Assembly: GCA_963973795.1 (NCBI GenBank)
Contig: CAXBAF010000004.1
Coordinates: 1-64,000 of the forward strand
DNA from: UBA1926 sp002337215
GTDB lineage: Bacteria > Planctomycetota > Phycisphaerae > Phycisphaerales > UBA1924
Length of the DNA stretch: 64,000 nt
Direction: 5' to 3'
The notes below the pieces were generated by a model. The model was not told where the DNA came from. It made no database searches and saw only the letters and a program-made list of their open reading frames with translations. Below are positions 51,303 to 59,766 of this stretch, piece by piece (the stretch's first letter is position 1; each line of letters begins with the position of its first letter). The position numbers were made by a program, and so were the translations under genes.

Positions 51303-51929
51303 TCAGCCCGAAGCCGGCACCTCGCTCGCGCGGACCATTGATTCGACCGAGGGCAGGTCCTTGACGCTGCGGATGCCGAACGAATCGAGAAAGTGCTTGG
51401 TCGTCCCGTAGAGCATGGGCCGACCCAGTTCCTCGGCGCGTCCCGTCACGGCGATGAGCTTGCGCTCCAGCAGGCTCCGCAGCACTTCGCCGCAGCCCAC
51501 GCCGCGGATCGCTTCGAGCTTGGCACGGGTAATGGGCTGCTTGTACGCGATGATTGCGAGCGTCTCAACAGCCGGTCGGCTCAGCCGGCTCGAGGCCTGT
51601 CTGCGGTGGAACGCCGCGAGGACATCGGCGTGCTCGGGGCGGGTCATCACCCGGAACCCGCCCGCGACCGTCTCGATGCGGAACGCTCTCCCGGTCGAGT
51701 CGTACTGCGTGTTCAGCGCGTCCACGGCCCGCAGCACATCGTCGGTTTCGATCGGTGTCTCGCTCAGAGCGTTGACCACATCCGCGATTTTCGCCGCGGC
51801 GACGGGCTTGCTGTTGCTCAGCACAATCGCCTCGACGCGGGAGCACAGGTTCGGGTCAATCTCGGCGGACGATGGTGCATCCGACGGGATGGTCGTGCCG
51901 GTTTCCTGCTCTGTCGCGATCTCTGCCAT
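51303..51929 (-). CDS. scpB: Segregation and condensation protein B
   Basis: A 208-residue ScpB. Tandem winged helices: CSRVEAIVLSNSKPVAAAKIADVV, FRIETVAGGFRVMTRPEHADVL and the family core SRLSRPAVETLAIIAYKQPITRAKLEAIRGV followed by LLERKLIAVTGRAEELGRPMLYGTTKHFLDSFGI. ScpB dimers bind ScpA and the Smc complex to organise chromosomes. No scpA is adjacent (usually it is), so ScpA must be encoded elsewhere. ATG 51929 is the family start; TACAGT lies six bases upstream with no Shine-Dalgarno site, suggesting leaderless mRNA. The frame is open upstream to 53474, but that part has no ScpB similarity. Confidence 0.93.
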   Translation of the reverse strand: MAEIATEQETGTTIPSDAPSSAEIDPNLCSRVEAIVLSNSKPVAAAKIADVVNALSETPIETDDVLRAVDALNTQYDSTGRAFRIETVAGGFRVMTRPEHADVLAAFHRRQASSRLSRPAVETLAIIAYKQPITRAKLEAIRGVGCGEVLRSLLERKLIAVTGRAEELGRPMLYGTTKHFLDSFGIRSVKDLPSVESMVRASEVPASG

Positions 51930-51935
51930 GCCGCC

Positions 51936-51941
51936 ACTGTA
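51936..51941 (-). promoter_or_regulatory. -10 box of a predicted leaderless scpB transcript
   Basis: TACAGT on the minus strand, six bases before ATG 51929. Confidence 0.45.
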
Positions 51942-52053
51942 CCCCAAGCCGGGGAACCGCGGACGAATCTGCGACGGGCTCAGGATCGAAAAACGTGGCC
52001 TCCACCGCCGGGTGTCCGGGCGAGACGTTCCGCCGCGAACCGACCCGGCTCGA

Positions 52054-52059
52054 TAGGCT
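52054..52059 (+). promoter_or_regulatory. Possible -10 box upstream of the queuosine-precursor transporter gene
   Basis: TAGGCT eight bases before ATG 52068; the same hexamer precedes the gene at 54017 by six bases. No Shine-Dalgarno site. Confidence 0.35.
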
Positions 52060-52067
52060 GCTTCCCG

Positions 52068-52940
52068 ATGCCCACCGATTATGCCCTGCTCCCGTCGAAC
52101 CAACACACCTACGACGATCTGCCCCGGCTCGGCGAGCAGGCGATCCATGTCCGCCGGGAGAGGGTCTTTCTGATCCTCGCCGGTTTGTTCCTGGGCACGC
52201 TCGCGATGCTGAACATCCTGGGTATCAGCAGGTTCATCAAGCTGTTTGAGATCGATTTTGACCCCGCCGAGCCCGGCGTGACCGCGTTCGCCGTCGCGGT
52301 GGGAGTGTTGCCCTATCCGCTTACGTTCCTGTGCACCGACTACATCAGCGAGCTGTTCGGGAGGCGCCGCGCCAACCGCGTGGTCTGGATCGGGCTGATG
52401 CTCAATCTCTGGGTTATCGCGGTGCTCTGGGCCGGGAGCGCACTGCCCGGTTTCGGCGAGCTCGACCCGGTCACCAACATGCCGCCCGTCCCCGAGTGGA
52501 ACGCCGCGAAGGGCGCGTTCGAGGAGACCGGCTGGACGTTCTTCCAGATCCGCAACCTCGCATTCGGTGCAGTCACCGCGTCGATGATCGCCTACCTTGC
52601 GGCCCAGTTTATCGACGTGCACGTCTTCCATTTCTGGAAGCGAGTCACGAACGGCAAGCATCTCTGGATCCGCAACAACGGATCGACGCTGGTGAGCCAA
52701 CTCGTCGATACCACCGCGGTCATTCTGATCACCCACTTTTACGCCCACGCACTGCCGGTCAATGACGACGCGAGCATCTGGCCGCAACTGCTCGTCTTCA
52801 TCGCGACGGGCTACGCGTTCAAGGTCTTCGCGGCGCTGCTCGACACGATCCCGTTCATGCTGCTGAGCCCCAGGCTCGCTCGATACCTCCGGCTGCCCCC
52901 GCCGGATTCGGCACACCGCGAAGAGCCTGAGAACGGATAG
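52068..52940 (+). CDS. yhhQ: Queuosine precursor transporter (VUT/YhhQ family)
   Basis: A 290-residue polytopic membrane protein with six or seven helices: RVFLILAGLFLGTLAMLNILG, AFAVAVGVLPYPLTFLCTDY, VVWIGLMLNLWVIAVLWAGS, NLAFGAVTASMIAYLAAQFI. The family pattern PYPLTFLCTDYISELFGRRRA, MIAYLAAQFIDVHVFHFWKR and RNNGSTLVSQLVDTTAVILITHF matches YhhQ, which takes up preQ0/preQ1 for tRNA queuosine synthesis. No queuosine biosynthesis gene is near. ATG 52068 begins at the family start; upstream open frame overlaps scpB antisense and was not used. No Shine-Dalgarno site is seen. Confidence 0.9.
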   Translation: MPTDYALLPSNQHTYDDLPRLGEQAIHVRRERVFLILAGLFLGTLAMLNILGISRFIKLFEIDFDPAEPGVTAFAVAVGVLPYPLTFLCTDYISELFGRRRANRVVWIGLMLNLWVIAVLWAGSALPGFGELDPVTNMPPVPEWNAAKGAFEETGWTFFQIRNLAFGAVTASMIAYLAAQFIDVHVFHFWKRVTNGKHLWIRNNGSTLVSQLVDTTAVILITHFYAHALPVNDDASIWPQLLVFIATGYAFKVFAALLDTIPFMLLSPRLARYLRLPPPDSAHREEPENG

Positions 52941-52948
52941 CGGGTGAC

Positions 52949-53959
52949 TCAGCGGGGCAGAGAACGGTCCAGCACGCTGACGTCGGTCCGGTCGACCAAC
53001 GACCGTGCGAGTCGTTCCATCGCGAGCCGAGTCTTGCGGATCGTCAATTCCCGCCGGATCGCCGCGGGCGAACTGCTGTTCGGCTCCGCCGAGGCGTCGC
53101 CCTCGATGACGCCGTCGGTGACGATCACGGCGAAGCCGCTGTCGAGCGCGATCGCCGAGCTCACCCTTCCTGTGGGGAGGGACGCGAGCGCCCGTCGGAT
53201 CGACTCGGGGTACACCGGATCGAGCGGGCTGATGACCGAGCGGAACGGCGTCAGATCCCGCGCCGTCGCGGCGGCGTAGAGCGCACCGGCGGGGCTGCCC
53301 TGCGCGGCCCGAGCACGCTGGCCGATCGATAGGGCCGTCGCCGAGTCGCGCGCGATGACGCCTGTGACCAGGTACCGCCGCCCGGTCCGGATCGTGCGCG
53401 CGAGCTCGACCTCGCGATCGCTCACCGCGATCTCGGCCGGATCGATCAGCGCCCGCAACGCCGCGTTCCGCCACAGCAGCCGACGGAACCGTTCGTCGCC
53501 CAGGCCGCGCCGCCGGCGAACCTCCGACTCGGCCTCGGCGCTCACCCCGGCATCCTCAAGGAGCGCGAGCCACGAATCCCGGGCGGACTCGATCTGAGCG
53601 GTGCCGACCGTCAGGCCGCGCGCGCGTAGTTCGGCCCGCAACGCGTGCTCGAGCACGAGGTCCTCGACGACCGCGCCGCCCCCGGCCTCGGAGAGCAGCG
53701 GGCGTAGCGTCGCCCAGGTCACCGGGTTGCCTTCGATCAGCAGCGCGATGTTGGAACCCGAGCGGGTCGAGGTGCCACGCTCGGGTGCTCTGTCGCTCAT
53801 CGCCGGGTTATCGGCGGCCGTCGGCGTCCGGAGCGGCGTGGACGGCCCGTCATCCGCCTGCGGAGACGCCTGACAGCCTGGGAGTACGACGATCAGCAGC
53901 GCGGCGAACGCGGCGAGTGCGACGGGGAGCGATTGACGATGGCCGTGGCGTGTGCGCAT
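52949..53959 (-). CDS. SurA/PpiC-like lipoprotein (putative chaperone or isomerase)
   Basis: A 336-residue protein. The signal ends at a lipobox (VVLPGC, Cys at about residue 29). The mature region has LLIEGNPVTWATLRPLLSEAGG, GGAVVEDLVLEHALRAELRARGL and helical segments such as SARDSWLALLEDAGVSAEAESEVRRR, like the N-terminal chaperone domain of SurA/PrsA. Then YLVTGVIARDSATALSIGQRARAAQG, PFRSVISPLDPVYPESIRRALASLPTGRVSSAIALDSGFAVIVTDG resembles a degenerate PpiC parvulin domain. It may help fold exported proteins; isomerase activity is uncertain. It converges with yhhQ (8-bp gap). Confidence 0.65.
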   Translation of the reverse strand: MRTRHGHRQSLPVALAAFAALLIVVLPGCQASPQADDGPSTPLRTPTAADNPAMSDRAPERGTSTRSGSNIALLIEGNPVTWATLRPLLSEAGGGAVVEDLVLEHALRAELRARGLTVGTAQIESARDSWLALLEDAGVSAEAESEVRRRRGLGDERFRRLLWRNAALRALIDPAEIAVSDREVELARTIRTGRRYLVTGVIARDSATALSIGQRARAAQGSPAGALYAAATARDLTPFRSVISPLDPVYPESIRRALASLPTGRVSSAIALDSGFAVIVTDGVIEGDASAEPNSSSPAAIRRELTIRKTRLAMERLARSLVDRTDVSVLDRSLPR

Positions 53960-54004
53960 GCGGGGATCTCAGGTCAATGGATCCGCGGAGTCAACTGATC
54001 GGTA

Positions 54005-54010
54005 TAGGCT
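54005..54010 (+). promoter_or_regulatory. -10 box of a predicted leaderless transcript for the GYF/zinc-ribbon gene
   Basis: TAGGCT six bases before ATG 54017; GTG 54011 in the same frame is less likely because the box would abut it. Confidence 0.45.
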
Positions 54011-54016
54011 GTGCGG

Positions 54017-54880
54017 ATGGAAGCCTCCGAAGAAAAACAGCCCGAGCACGGACTGGAGACACCGCCGTCGGCAACGATGTCGCGGTTTGTGTGCCCGTTC
54101 TGTGGCGAGCCCGCGGCGAGTGATATCGCCTGTGACGCGTGCGGCGCGCGAACGGATCCGCTGAGTAGGCAGGCGACCCAGAACGAAATGGGCCCGTGGT
54201 TCGTCCGCGACGCCGCCCACCCGCACCGGCCTGGGTGCCGCCTCGAAACCATTGAGCGGTGGGCACGGAGCGGGAAGTTGACGCCGGAGACCGTTCTTCG
54301 TGGCCCGAGCACCGCCCAGAACTGGGCCCCCGCTCGACGGGTCCCGGGCATCGCTCGGCTGTTCGGGCGGTGTCACGCCTGCGCGGGATCGGTCGAGGCC
54401 GACGAGATCAGTTGCCGCACATGCGGGGCTGACCTGCACGCGGAACGCGATCGGCAACACCTCGGACTGTCGCCGGTTCGCGAACTCCCCGGACGTGGGG
54501 ATCCCGTTTTGGTCGCGGATCGGCTCCTGTTCAACGAGCCGAAGCATCTCGGTTCCGCGGCGGTGAATCCTGAAGCGATGACTCGTGCACGGGATGTCGG
54601 TGGCGAGGGAGTCTCGTTGACCGAATCACCGGTCGGTCGGCCTGCCCGGGAAGCAGAACTGGCTCGGCGGCTGGCATCGGCGCGTCGGCGTGGGTGGGTC
54701 GCGATCGCGGTCGCGGCGTGCCTGCTCGGGGTTTCGGCGGTGCTCGTGTACAACGCCCAGGCTGGCCCTTCGGCGCGTGCGACTCCCAACGACGCGGTCT
54801 CGCATCGGGATGGGACACCGACGGGATCGGTCGGTCCGGGTGCCGATCCGAGCCCGAACGACGTCAACGGTCAGGATTGA
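54017..54880 (+). CDS. Zinc-ribbon and GYF-like domain membrane protein, unknown
   Basis: A 287-residue protein. An N-terminal CxxC-x9-CxxC ribbon (RFVCPFCGEPAASDIACDACGAR) is followed by WFVRDAAHPHRPGCRLETIERWARSG, KLTPETVLRGPSTAQNWAPARRV, a GYF_2-like module as seen in planctomycete and other bacterial membrane proteins, then a second ribbon (GRCHACAGSVEADEISCRTCGAD). One C-terminal transmembrane helix (GWVAIAVAACLLGVSAVLVY) precedes an unstructured tail. GYF_2 modules usually bind proline-rich peptides, but this is a guess here. ATG 54017 is taken because TAGGCT sits at leaderless distance. It lies next to pseudopilin 5 on the same strand. Confidence 0.75.
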   Translation: MEASEEKQPEHGLETPPSATMSRFVCPFCGEPAASDIACDACGARTDPLSRQATQNEMGPWFVRDAAHPHRPGCRLETIERWARSGKLTPETVLRGPSTAQNWAPARRVPGIARLFGRCHACAGSVEADEISCRTCGADLHAERDRQHLGLSPVRELPGRGDPVLVADRLLFNEPKHLGSAAVNPEAMTRARDVGGEGVSLTESPVGRPAREAELARRLASARRRGWVAIAVAACLLGVSAVLVYNAQAGPSARATPNDAVSHRDGTPTGSVGPGADPSPNDVNGQD

Positions 54881-55075
54881 ACATCCGGCGTTGTGCATCC
54901 GGCGAAGCACACTTTGCCGTATCTTGAGTTGTGTGTTGAAGCGCGGTGGACTGGAACGGGTGCTGGCGCACGCTCGCCTTTGTTTGAGCGACGCGATGCT
55001 CGGTTCGGAACAAATCAGCGGTTTCGGCGGTTGCCTGTCGAGGCCCGCACCGGCACGGTGCTCGATCGGAGAAGA

Positions 55076-56137
55076 ATGCACGCGTCCGAGGACACGAATC
55101 ACACGAGCGGCGGTCTGAGGTCTTCGCTTGAGCCGGGCGTTTGTCCGGATGATCGCCGCGGCTTCACGCTCATTGAACTGCTCGTGGTGATCGCGATCAT
55201 CGCGATCCTTGTTGGCATCCTTCTCCCAGCCCTCGGCAAGGCCCGTGCTTCGGCGCGGGCGGTCGCGTGTCTCAGCAACTTGAAGCAGATCGGTACTGCC
55301 GGGTCGGTCTACGCGGCGGATGAGCGGGACGCGATCTTCGGCTTCAGTTGGCAAGCCGGACGCCAGTACCCGACGCCGTACCCGGATCTTGCGGGCCCAT
55401 TCACTCGGGACTTGGACGCGGTCACGGCTCAAGCTCAAGACATCATGCGTCGCATCAGCGGCCGCGATGATCTTGTCGTGACCAGTTTCAATTGGTACGG
55501 GCATCTTTACTTCTCGCACTTGCCATTGTCGAGCTATCTCACCGGGCAGCCGACCGAGGAGGCTGTGCTTTGTCCGGACGATGACGACCTGTTCGATCGG
55601 ACCGAGCTTCCCATTGAGCAGCTGAATCCGGCGGTCGTCTTCCGTCTTTTCGAAGGCACCTACGAGGTCGTCCCGGCATCGCACAGCGTTGATCAGATTC
55701 GCCCCGGTCAGACGGCGGACGGCTCGGCCCCCTATCCCGTCTTTCAGGGCAACTTCGTGAACAGCTTCGAGAGGGCGACTCGGTACGTCGCAACGAGGCG
55801 TATCTACGAGGTTACGTTCCCGAGCTCGAAGGTCTGGATGTACGACCAATTCGATCGGCACGATGATCCGCAAGACCCGCTCTTCTTCGCCGATCCCCAG
55901 GCTCGATCGACCGTGCTGATGTTTGATGCTTCCGCGGCTCGCCGTGCGACTTCCGACGCGAATCCAGGATTCCGACCCAACGACCCGACGAGCCCTGATC
56001 CCACAATTCTGAATGTCTCACGAGGTCAGGGCGTACCGGACGACGAGTTCCCCGGCGTCTACCGCTGGACACGCGGTGGGCTCCGTGGAATCGACTTCGG
56101 TGGCGGTGAGATCGACACCGGGCAGCCGCCCAACTGA
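55076..56137 (+). CDS. Pseudopilin-like protein 5
   Basis: A 353-residue protein with the head [20 protein letters not shown]; cleavage after G29 and Glu at +5. The C-terminal half shares blocks with pseudopilins 1 and 2: [56 protein letters not shown], and the tail [23 protein letters not shown]. It therefore belongs to the same subfamily though 40 kb away. ATG 55076 is preceded by GGAGA at a normal distance; the frame is open further upstream, but the N-terminal extension to 54893 is not pilin-like. The long head before FTLIE (29 residues) is unusual for a prepilin leader. Confidence 0.83.
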   Translation: MHASEDTNHTSGGLRSSLEPGVCPDDRRGFTLIELLVVIAIIAILVGILLPALGKARASARAVACLSNLKQIGTAGSVYAADERDAIFGFSWQAGRQYPTPYPDLAGPFTRDLDAVTAQAQDIMRRISGRDDLVVTSFNWYGHLYFSHLPLSSYLTGQPTEEAVLCPDDDDLFDRTELPIEQLNPAVVFRLFEGTYEVVPASHSVDQIRPGQTADGSAPYPVFQGNFVNSFERATRYVATRRIYEVTFPSSKVWMYDQFDRHDDPQDPLFFADPQARSTVLMFDASAARRATSDANPGFRPNDPTSPDPTILNVSRGQGVPDDEFPGVYRWTRGGLRGIDFGGGEIDTGQPPN

Positions 56138-56340
56138 GAACATGTGTTCGCCGGGCCGAACGTTTGCCGCCGTGCTCGCCCGTGCTTTCGAGTGATCGCC
56201 CGTCTGGTTAACCCGGCCTGTGACCTTTCGGCTCACCGGCCGCTGGTCTGTACAGATGCGTCCGTTTCGCCCCGACGAATCCGGTCTCGACGGGAAGCGA
56301 CGGGGGAGGCTGCCTCGGTCGCCGCTGGTCACGATCCGCC

Positions 56341-56346
56341 TAGCAT
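56341..56346 (+). promoter_or_regulatory. Possible -10 box of a serA-like transcript (alternative leaderless start)
   Basis: TAGCAT five bases before ATG 56352, which is in frame with the chosen start at 56412. Using 56352 would add 20 residues (MYARMSSGAGNERVKRGDRG) not seen in the family. Confidence 0.35.
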
Positions 56347-56411
56347 CCAGTATGTACGCTCGAATGTCGAGCGGCGCGGGGAACGAGCGAGTGAAACGCG
56401 GAGATCGTGGC

Positions 56412-57392
56412 ATGCAAGTGGTGATCGCGGACAAGGCGGAGCAGGTGCTCATCGATGAGCTCGGAGCGATGGGATGCTCGGTCCATGTCGATCCGGGGCT
56501 TGACGGCGACGCGCTGGGCGCGTGCCTCTCCGAGCAGAAGGCGGCGGTGCTGATCGTTCGCTCGACCAAGGTGCCCGAGTCGGTGATCGAGGCCGGGGCC
56601 GGGGCACTCAAGCTCATCATCCGTGCTGGCTCGGGGTACGACAACATCGACGGGTCAGCCGCGGCGGGCAAGCACGTCGCCGTCTGCAACACGCCGGGTA
56701 TGAACGCGGTCGCGGTCGCCGAGTTGGCGATGGGGCACCTGATCAGCTTGGACCGTCGGCTTCCAGAGCAGAACAGCGCGCTCAAGGGTGGCCGCTGGAA
56801 CAAGAAAGAATTCAGCAAGGCCCGGGGCCTCAAGGGCAGTTCGCTGCTGGTCATCGGGGCCGGGGCGATCGGGCAACAGGTCATCCAGCGGGCGCTCGCG
56901 TTCGGCATCCGCGTGAGTGTGTACGACCCGCAGATGACCCGCGACGAGGCGGAGGCGATCGGCGTGGATCGCGTAGGCTCGACCCGCGACGATCTGCTCG
57001 CGGCGCTTTCCGGGTTCGACGCGGTGTCGATGCACGTTCCCGCCGTCGAATCGACCAAGGGGATGTGCGACGCGGCGTTCTTCGGTGCGATGAAGGACGG
57101 GGCGTCGTTCATCAACACCAGCCGGGGAGCGATTGTGGACGAGGCGGCGCTGATCGACGCGGTCAAGACTGGCAAGATCAGGGCAGGCCTCGATGTGTAC
57201 TGTGATCAGCCCTCGGAGAAGGACACGGCGTGGTCGCCGGCGATTGTCGGTGTTGACGGGGTGTACTGCACGCACCACTGCGGGGCTTCGACGGACCAGG
57301 CCCAGCTGGCGGTGGCCGAGGAGGTCGTGCGGATGGTGGGGCTGTTCAAGAGCGACGGGACGATCGTTCACTGTGTGAACGGGGTGGCCTGA
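56412..57392 (+). CDS. serA: D-3-phosphoglycerate dehydrogenase family protein
   Basis: A 326-residue D-isomer-specific 2-hydroxyacid dehydrogenase. Substrate Arg in IIRAGSGYDNID, NAD loop LLVIGAGAIGQQVI, SFINTSRGAIVDEAAL (catalytic Arg region), and the catalytic His in VYCTHHCGASTD. It lacks the C-terminal ACT domain of many SerA proteins, so it would not be serine-feedback-regulated that way. Next to serC, it should oxidise 3-phosphoglycerate to 3-phosphohydroxypyruvate, the first step of serine synthesis. ATG 56412 is preceded by GGAG at 8-9 bases; an alternative leaderless start at 56352 exists. Confidence 0.88.
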   Translation: MQVVIADKAEQVLIDELGAMGCSVHVDPGLDGDALGACLSEQKAAVLIVRSTKVPESVIEAGAGALKLIIRAGSGYDNIDGSAAAGKHVAVCNTPGMNAVAVAELAMGHLISLDRRLPEQNSALKGGRWNKKEFSKARGLKGSSLLVIGAGAIGQQVIQRALAFGIRVSVYDPQMTRDEAEAIGVDRVGSTRDDLLAALSGFDAVSMHVPAVESTKGMCDAAFFGAMKDGASFINTSRGAIVDEAALIDAVKTGKIRAGLDVYCDQPSEKDTAWSPAIVGVDGVYCTHHCGASTDQAQLAVAEEVVRMVGLFKSDGTIVHCVNGVA

Positions 57393-57550
57393 GATCGCGT
57401 CTGTGGGTCGGCGTGACCCCGGGGCTCGGAATTGAATAGGATTGGCGGGGCCGGGGTCGGCCCCCGAGCCGCCGGCGTGTGCCCGGGGCGTGTTTGGTAT
57501 GTTGGACCGGGGCGGGCTGCCTGGATTCGGTCGGCAATCGGAGGTGCGTG

Positions 57551-58657
57551 ATGGGTGATCGGATCTTCAACTTCTCGGCGGGCCCGGCGACGCTCCCCGA
57601 GTCGGTGCTCAAGCAGGCGCAATCGGACATCTTCGATATCTTCGATTCGGGGATTGGCATCCTCGAGCACAGCCACCGCGGCAAGGTGTTCGACCGGATC
57701 ACGGCCGAGACTGAAGCGGACTGCCGGGCGATCGCCGGTATCGGTGACGACTACGCCGTGACCTGGATGCAGGGCGGGGCGACGAGCCAGTGCTACTTCG
57801 TGCCCGCGAACCTGCTGCCCTCCGATCGGACGGCGGATTACTTCCAGACCGGCAAGTGGGCGAATGACTCGATCAAGGAAGCCCCGCTCTACGGCGGCTG
57901 CCACGTCTGCGGCTCGAGCAAAGACACGAATTACAGCTACATCCCGACGGGTGACCAGGTGTCGTACTCGGACAACCCGGTGTATGTCCACATCACCAGC
58001 AACAACACGATCATGGGCACGGAGTTCCAGACCGAACCCGAGAACATGCCGGCGGGTGCGTTCCTCGTCGCGGACACGTCGAGCAACATGTTCAGCAAGC
58101 CGATCGATGTGCCCAGGTACGGCTTGATCTACGCCGGTGCGCAGAAGAACCTGGGCCCCAGCGGGATCACGCTGGTGATCGCGAAGAAATCGATCATCGA
58201 GAACCCGGTGCGCGAGCTGCCTCAGATGATGCAGTACCGCAACCACGCGAACAAGGAAGGGCGGTTCAACACGCCCAACACCTTCGGCGTGTATCTCATG
58301 GGCCAGGTCTTCAAGTGGATCCTCGCCCAGGGCGGGCTCGAAGCCGTGCAGAAGATCAACGAGGAGAAGGCCGCGGTGATCTATGACTTCCTGGACAGCC
58401 AGGACTTCTACATCCCCCACGCGCAGACCGACAGCCGGAGCCTGATGAACATCACCTTCAAGTGCCCGACGCCCGAGCTCGACAAGGTTTTCCTGGCCGA
58501 ATCGGACAAGCGGGGGCTGAGCGGGCTGAAGGGCCACCGCTCGATCGGCGGGATGCGGGCGAGCATTTACAACGCTTTCCCGAAGGCCGGGTGCGAGGCA
58601 CTTGTGTCATTCATGAAGGAATTCGCTCGCGAGCACGCGAACGCCGCGACGGCGTAA
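57551..58657 (+). CDS. serC: Phosphoserine aminotransferase
   Basis: A 368-residue class V aminotransferase, typical of SerC: RIFNFSAGPATLPESVLKQ, GILEHSHRGKVFDRI, TWMQGGATSQCYFVPANL, the PLP lysine K199 in YAGAQKNLGPSGITLV, and NTPNTFGVYLMGQVFKWI, with RGLSGLKGHRSIGGMRASIYNAF at the C-terminus. It converts 3-phosphohydroxypyruvate and glutamate to phosphoserine and 2-oxoglutarate. GGAGGT lies six bases before ATG 57551. It follows the serA-like gene on the same strand, completing the first two steps of serine synthesis; the phosphatase gene (serB) is not in the window. A strong terminator follows. Confidence 0.96.
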   Translation: MGDRIFNFSAGPATLPESVLKQAQSDIFDIFDSGIGILEHSHRGKVFDRITAETEADCRAIAGIGDDYAVTWMQGGATSQCYFVPANLLPSDRTADYFQTGKWANDSIKEAPLYGGCHVCGSSKDTNYSYIPTGDQVSYSDNPVYVHITSNNTIMGTEFQTEPENMPAGAFLVADTSSNMFSKPIDVPRYGLIYAGAQKNLGPSGITLVIAKKSIIENPVRELPQMMQYRNHANKEGRFNTPNTFGVYLMGQVFKWILAQGGLEAVQKINEEKAAVIYDFLDSQDFYIPHAQTDSRSLMNITFKCPTPELDKVFLAESDKRGLSGLKGHRSIGGMRASIYNAFPKAGCEALVSFMKEFAREHANAATA

Positions 58658-58690
58658 GCCGGAATCGGACATGAACACGCGATCACCTCA

Positions 58691-58715
58691 CGCCCGCCCG
58701 ATGCGGGCGTTTTTT
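58691..58715 (+). terminator. Intrinsic terminator of serC
   Basis: CGCCCGC (58691-58697) pairs with GCGGGCG (58703-58709) over a 5-base loop, followed by six T. It overlaps the 3' end of the convergent heptosyltransferase-like gene. Confidence 0.9.
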
Positions 58716-59748
58716 ATGTTCCAAAGAGCCGCTCTGTGCAGGCACCGAGAACCTCGGAGATCGTGATCCTGCGCATCATCGCGAGCCCGAGCGTGCCGAC
58801 CTTGTGGTCGAACCGGTCCGCGGGTCGGGTGTGCTGGATGACATCACGCCGGCGGCGATATGGGCCGACAAGGCCGATGCGGGTCGGGCCGAACAGGCCC
58901 ACGAGCGGGCGATCGAACCCGACCGCCATGTGAAGCGCGGCGGAATCGTTGGCGACGACAAGGGCGGCTCGCTCGATGACCGCCATCAGGCGTGAGATCG
59001 ACGTCGCGCCGACGAGGTCGATTGCGCGGGGTTCGTGTGCGGCCCACCTCAGCAGCGGTGCGATCTGGGCTTGCTCGCTCGGGCCGCCGACGATGACGAC
59101 GCGTTCGGCCCCGCGTGCGAGCAGGCGGCGAGCGAGTTCGGTGAAACGATCGGCGGGCCACTGCTTTCCCGGCCAGCGGCTTGTGGGCGCGAGCACGGCG
59201 TAGCGCCCTTGAGACCACGGCTGCGCGTCGGACCGGGCACGCTCGACCGGATCGGTGTAGAGCCGCATGTCGCGTACCGGCTCGACACCTGATGCCTGTA
59301 CGAGCGAGAGCATCCGGTCAACGGCGTGCCGCTCGCGGTTCACGCGGAACGCGTCGGTGTAGAACAGGTGCCCCAATTCCTGCGCGTTCCGGTAGCCGAC
59401 GCGTCGCGTCGCGCCCGTCCAGCGTGAGAACAACGCGCTGCGAAAGAGCCCCTGCGCGTCGAGCACGAGGTCGTACCTGGGATTCGGCCGGAGCGAATCG
59501 TTCATCCACGCGATCGACGGCAGTGGGTTGCCGCGCTTGCTCGAGATGCCGAGTTTCTTCCGCGGGAACTCGACAACCCCGTCGAGCATCGGGTGGTACC
59601 GGACCGCGTCGGCGAACGTGTCCTGCACGAGCCAGTCGATCGTGGCGTCGGGATACGCCGCGCGGAGGCTCGCGAGCACCGGCACGCTCCGGCAGACATC
59701 GCCCAGGGCGCTGGGGCGGATGATGATGATTCGGCTCGGCTCGGGCAC
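58714..59748 (-). CDS. Glycosyltransferase family 9 (heptosyltransferase-like)
   Basis: A 344-residue GT9 protein. IIIRPSALGDVCRSVPVLASLRAAYP is the family N-terminus, with LVLDAQGLFRSALFS and VLAPTSRWPGKQWPADRF in the nucleotide-sugar domain and LVVANDSAALHMAVGFDRPLVGLFGPT near the C-terminus. GT9 enzymes transfer ADP-heptose to lipopolysaccharide core; exact sugar cannot be fixed. This suggests an LPS-type outer membrane. GTG 59748 is the start with AGGA ten bases upstream. It lies 18 bp after the MBL hydrolase gene, so the two probably share a transcript. The gene ends inside the serC terminator region. Confidence 0.92.
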   Translation of the reverse strand: MPEPSRIIIIRPSALGDVCRSVPVLASLRAAYPDATIDWLVQDTFADAVRYHPMLDGVVEFPRKKLGISSKRGNPLPSIAWMNDSLRPNPRYDLVLDAQGLFRSALFSRWTGATRRVGYRNAQELGHLFYTDAFRVNRERHAVDRMLSLVQASGVEPVRDMRLYTDPVERARSDAQPWSQGRYAVLAPTSRWPGKQWPADRFTELARRLLARGAERVVIVGGPSEQAQIAPLLRWAAHEPRAIDLVGATSISRLMAVIERAALVVANDSAALHMAVGFDRPLVGLFGPTRIGLVGPYRRRRDVIQHTRPADRFDHKVGTLGLAMMRRITISEVLGACTERLFGT

Positions 59749-59766
59749 GCGAGAAAATCCTGTCGA

